Assembly (NCBI GenBank): GCA_947561715.1
Contig: OX387197.1
Span: 27,430,266 to 27,494,265, forward strand
Direction: 5' to 3'
DNA from: Ascidia mentula
Lineage: Eukaryota > Chordata > Ascidiacea > Phlebobranchia > Ascidiidae
DNA: 64,000 bases
In this document: piece after piece, positions 60,652 to 64,000 of the stretch
How positions within the stretch are numbered: the first letter of the stretch is position 1
How the letters are laid out: each line of letters opens with the position of its first letter
Made by a program: the position numbers and the translations under genes
Notes under the pieces: model-generated
Told to the model about the DNA's origin: nothing
The model's input: the letters and a program-made list of their open reading frames with translations, nothing else
Database searches by the model: none

Positions 60652-62361
60652 ATGCTTGTGATTGCGTTGTGTTTGCTTGGCTTTCCTGGCATTCTGGCAC
60701 AAACTTGGTACAAGTTGGATGACTACCACGAATATTTGATCGGACCTCAAGTTAATTCATACACAGAAGCTGAAACTGCATGCAGTGCAATAAACGCACA
60801 TCCAGCTGATGTCAAAACAACAAATGAATTCAACTTCCTGGTGGGAAAAATTGGAACAGTTCCAGGTATTTGCAATGCTTGAAACTAAAAGGAAATTAGT
60901 TGCAGTTGGTTGTTGGTTAGTATTTTGTTATGTAAAAAAACGTTAACAACAGATATTGCAGTTCGTCTTTTTAAAATATGCTCTTGAATTTGGTTTGAGT
61001 ATCGACTTTCAACAAAGCAGATTGTTTGCTTGTGTGATAAAAGTTATGTTTAGCAGCTGTAAATCTTCCGTGTTTCTAAATTGTATTTTTTCGATTCTCC
61101 TGCTTGTTTGAGGTTCACCATATTCCTTTTACATCGGAGCAACACGAGCTGCAGGAACATACAACTATAAGTGGACGTATGGAGCAGATGCTGTCAATGG
61201 ACAGTGGTCAACAGGGGAACCGATCGCATCAGGAGAAAAGTATTGTGTGATAATGGGTTCATTAACTTCACTTGATTCAACATACAAGTGGAGAAGTACT
61301 GAGTGTGGGGTTACATCGAGATATATTTGTCAACGAATACCGGAAGGTTACTCGCAGTATATTCCATATAAACGACACAGAAAATAAATGTTTAAATTCT
61401 GTCTTCTTTGTACAATTTAGCTGCTACAACAACGACCACAATTGTAAAAAACACCCAAAGTACAACTTTAACCAGCTCAGGTAAATCAACATTAACCAGT
61501 GTGAATACAACCACGGGTGCCCCCAACCAATCACTTCACCAGGTTAAATTATTTGTCAGAAAGAAAAGTTTCACAGTCAGTCTTACGGCCGACAAGGACT
61601 TTTATATGAACCGTTATATCATAACCCCTAAGTTGTTTGTCAATAACAATGTGTTTGTTTTCACTGATATATAATCCAGGCATCGTCATCTCCGAATGCA
61701 CATGTTTAAAAAAATAATTACTTACTTAACGTTTATGGTTTGTTTATCTTTTGTAAATCACGAATATCTTTTGTAGCAGCTCCAACAAACAACAACAGTT
61801 CGTCGGCTGTTACCGGAGCAGTTATCGGAATAATCATGTTCATATTCATCTGTGTTGTTGTTGCCTTCCTATGGTGGAAAAAACACAACAGGTGAATAAA
61901 CGTTCGTGATTTAGTTTAAACGTGAATTTGGAGCGTTTAAAACTATCTGTGCATTTCAACTTGTTTACAGAAGCAACCAAGAAACCAGTGACGAGCAGAC
62001 AGATGACAAACAGGTTGATGGTATGGAAGCAAATATTATAAAATATTCCTTAGACATTTATTGTCCTTCTGTTCCATAGTGTGATAATTGCGTCTAGGGT
62101 TCCTCAACTTTCAACTCGACAACAAGATAGAAATACATTGGATTCGTTCTCATACGATTTACAACCTATGTTGTTCAAGCAGAAGAAGCCAATGGTGACC
62201 CCGATGAACCGACTTACGCAACCGCTAAACCACGAAAGAATAGAAACCAACCCGACTCTGTGGCGCCACCACACGACGAAGTTTACAGTCGCGTGGAAGA
62301 GGAACGACGTGAGGATGATGATAACGATACTCTGCACTGCTCTGGGTCGATTGAAACGTGA
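60652..62361 (+). CDS. C-type lectin-domain receptor, class B, second tail tyrosine lost (284 aa)
   Basis: Exons: 60652-60865, 61113-61346, 61421-61480, 61777-61891, 61971-62020, 62180-62361, open throughout. Signal peptide [20 protein letters not shown] with NGQW, EPI, YKWRS; a short Thr stalk; membrane segment with GAVIG, then WWKKHNR. The tail keeps YATA and EVYSRV, but the acidic site reads DDDNDTL where the sibling at 8047 has DDDYDTL, so the hemITAM-like tyrosine is replaced by Asn. The C-terminus is SIET. The donor of exon 2 is GGTTAC against GGTAAC in siblings, which may weaken splicing. It is the only class B gene here with start and tail frame both intact. Signalling through the second motif should be lost. 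Confidence 0.8.
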
Positions 62362-63208
62362 CCAGATGTAACTTATGGTTTAATATTTACAACTTCAAGT
62401 GAAATGTTTAAGTTGATTCAACAAGAAGCTTTCATCGCCACTGTAGGCGGACATCACAACCATGATACATAGAAATACAATGCGAAATATTTTCTAATTT
62501 AAGATCTCAGCACTACCAATGTAGTAAAACGTGCTAGGAGTTTAGTGTGGGTTTACCCACGTGCTTTTTGTTGTGTGTGTTTTGTTGTATGGGTTTGTTA
62601 AGTTTAAACATTGTCGTATTCAAACTATCTGATACTTCTGATGATTTAGACACTATTATTTTTATTATTTTTCTTCAGTTTTATTTCGTTGTAAAACCAC
62701 CTATGATTAAGTGGTTCCAAGCAACATCAAAATTTAATTTTGTTTTTGTCATTCGTGAGGTTAAGTTTGTTCTGTACCAACATTGCAGTCACGTGATGTT
62801 TTCCGGCAACACTAATTCCACACTGTTTATTAGTTTTTGAAACTTCCAGAAACCAACAGATTTGCCTACAAGTACACGAGGAACAACAGTTGTCTGTAAC
62901 ACAAAGGAAAAGTAAACTGACGTCATTGATTCTGTCTTCACAAACGAAGACATAAACACGCATAATAAAGTAAATAATTTTTACTTCAACTAAACACAGT
63001 AATATATTTTTGAACACATGCATCAGATCATAAACATCACAGAAAAACACTAACTAAATATCCGAATACAGACATAATAACCACAGCTTTAAATGTGACG
63101 TCATCAACACAGAGATTGTGACGTCATTCATAGGAATGTGAGATAAAACTCCGGAGGATACAGCACAAAACGACATGAAGCTTGACACAATTGTCCCATA
63201 ATTACTTC
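62362..63208. other. Convergent intergenic region and inverted 3' flank
   Basis: 62362 to about 62700 is class B flank (compare 8340-8500). From about 62720 to 63208 the sequence is the class A 3' flank in reverse orientation, with the CRE pair at 63096 and 63119 and the GTTGTTCCTC module inverted near 62880. An inversion breakpoint therefore lies around 62690-62730. No gene seen. Confidence 0.55.
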
Positions 63209-63978
63209 TTATTTCTTTCCTTTCCTGACCATCGCATAAGTTTGTTCCGCACCATTGCAGTCACGTGGTGTATCTACGTCATCGTTGTATCCACGTGCTT
63301 CCGTGTTATAAGTTTGTGCATGTAAGCTTGTGTGGTGGAGGTGGTCGTACGTGTCACAATCCTCATTATTATTAACTTGGTCGTAAACCGCTTCGTTGGT
63401 AGATTCAACCCTGGATGAGGTTCCTGCTTTTGGTTGGTTTTTCTTCTTTCGTGGTTTTGCGGTTGCGTAGATCGGGGTTGGGGTTTGGGAGGTTTCTTGT
63501 GCTTAGAAAACAAACGTTAAAAGTAGTACTTGTGCATAATTCACTACAACATATTTGTGGTTATGATAGTTTGCTGGTGTGTTGTTTCCTAATACTAAAA
63601 AACGACATTAAGTTATTTTGTTTCCGTTGAAAGAAACCTTTTGTTTAAAGCACGAAACCAACACAGGCGCGCAAACTGATTGCTTACCTTGCTCTTCTCC
63701 TTCCCTTGTCTCGTTGACAATCTGCTGGTTGTCAGCTCTTCTTGAATCGCAAACACAACACGGTTTACTTCGGTCAGTTGTGTCGGAACTTAAAAACTTT
63801 CTGTACCCCATTGTTACGTCATACTGATAACTTTACCTGCGTTTCCTCCATAAAACCAATCCAGTGGCGAGGATTAATAAGATGATGACGATCACAACCC
63901 CAACAACTGCACCAACGATAGATGATGAATCCGTAATGTTTAATGGTAAATTCACATCAACTGTAGTTGGGAAAGTGA
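63209..63978 (-). CDS. C-type lectin-domain receptor, class A, 3' part, inverted and cut by window edge
   Basis: Minus-strand exons in transcript order: 63978-63837 (end of stalk and membrane segment), 63737-63688, 63501-63209. The membrane exon encodes [16 protein letters not shown] and WRKRR. The short cytoplasmic exon is of the RADNQQI type, as at 21746 and 26779. The tail reads AQETSQTPTPIYATAK, then YDQV, YDHL (spacing eight) and YAMV, ending KGKK. All three exons are open with family phases. Leader, CTLD and stalk exons should lie beyond 64000. It is the only receptor on this strand and faces the preceding class B gene tail to tail. Confidence 0.8.
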
Positions 63979-64000
63979 CTGAAAATAATGAACATTTGGA

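Overview
The window looks like a tunicate genome, most likely a Ciona-type ascidian (inference). It is AT-rich, has short GT-AG introns, and carries a tandem array of lineage-expanded immune-type genes. No bacterial operon structure, rRNA or tRNA gene was recognised.

Nearly everything recognisable belongs to one gene family: single-pass type I membrane receptors with an extracellular C-type lectin-like domain (CTLD). The gene plan is constant. Exon 1 holds a signal peptide plus the N-terminal half of the CTLD. Exon 2 holds the C-terminal half, with the motifs FYIG, NGQW, GEP and YKWRS and three cysteines. Exon 3 is a Thr-rich stalk, exon 4 the transmembrane segment, exon 5 a short cytoplasmic exon, and exon 6 a Tyr-rich tail. 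Intron phases are 1-1-1-2-1 in nearly all copies, so modules can be exchanged without losing frame. Three tail classes occur. Class A has YATA, YDQV, YDHL and YAIV. Class B has YATA, YSRV and an acidic DDDYDTL. Class C has YDVI, YVNK and YMKV, with basic residues in or next to the membrane segment.

Layout on the + strand: A gene 1124-5010; B gene with damaged start 6361-8225; C pseudogene 8875-10554; C gene with frameshifted exon 1 at 12925-14584; leaderless A gene 16076-17987 with two alternative last exons; orphan exon 1 at 19349-19562; intact A gene 20205-22305; orphan exon 2 at 23251-23493; A gene with atypical exon 1 at 23742-27320; decayed orphan exon 1 at 30023-30226; A gene 30555-33404 whose splice phase is broken; B gene with rewritten tail 35211-37137; orphan exon 1 at 38148-38340; A gene 38951-59182, split by a large insertion; B gene 60652-62361. 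An inverted A gene runs off the right edge (63209-63978, minus strand). Spaces between genes are duplicated flanking cassettes.

The most striking object is a 17.16-kb block (40476-57635) inside the stalk exon of the 38951-59182 gene, bounded by an 8-bp direct repeat GGGTAAAG. It holds a 20-bp minisatellite with spacers (about 2 kb) and a 13-kb satellite of about 190-bp monomers in two classes with 3.4-4.0 kb higher-order periodicity. No transposase was recognised. The duplicated target itself offers a splice donor (left copy) and an in-frame AG acceptor (right copy), so the block may act as a newly made giant intron.

Together the genes look like a rapidly evolving recognition locus resembling vertebrate NK-receptor clusters. 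Ligand loops vary, the framework is homogenised, and signalling tails are gained, lost or swapped. That function is inferred from architecture only.
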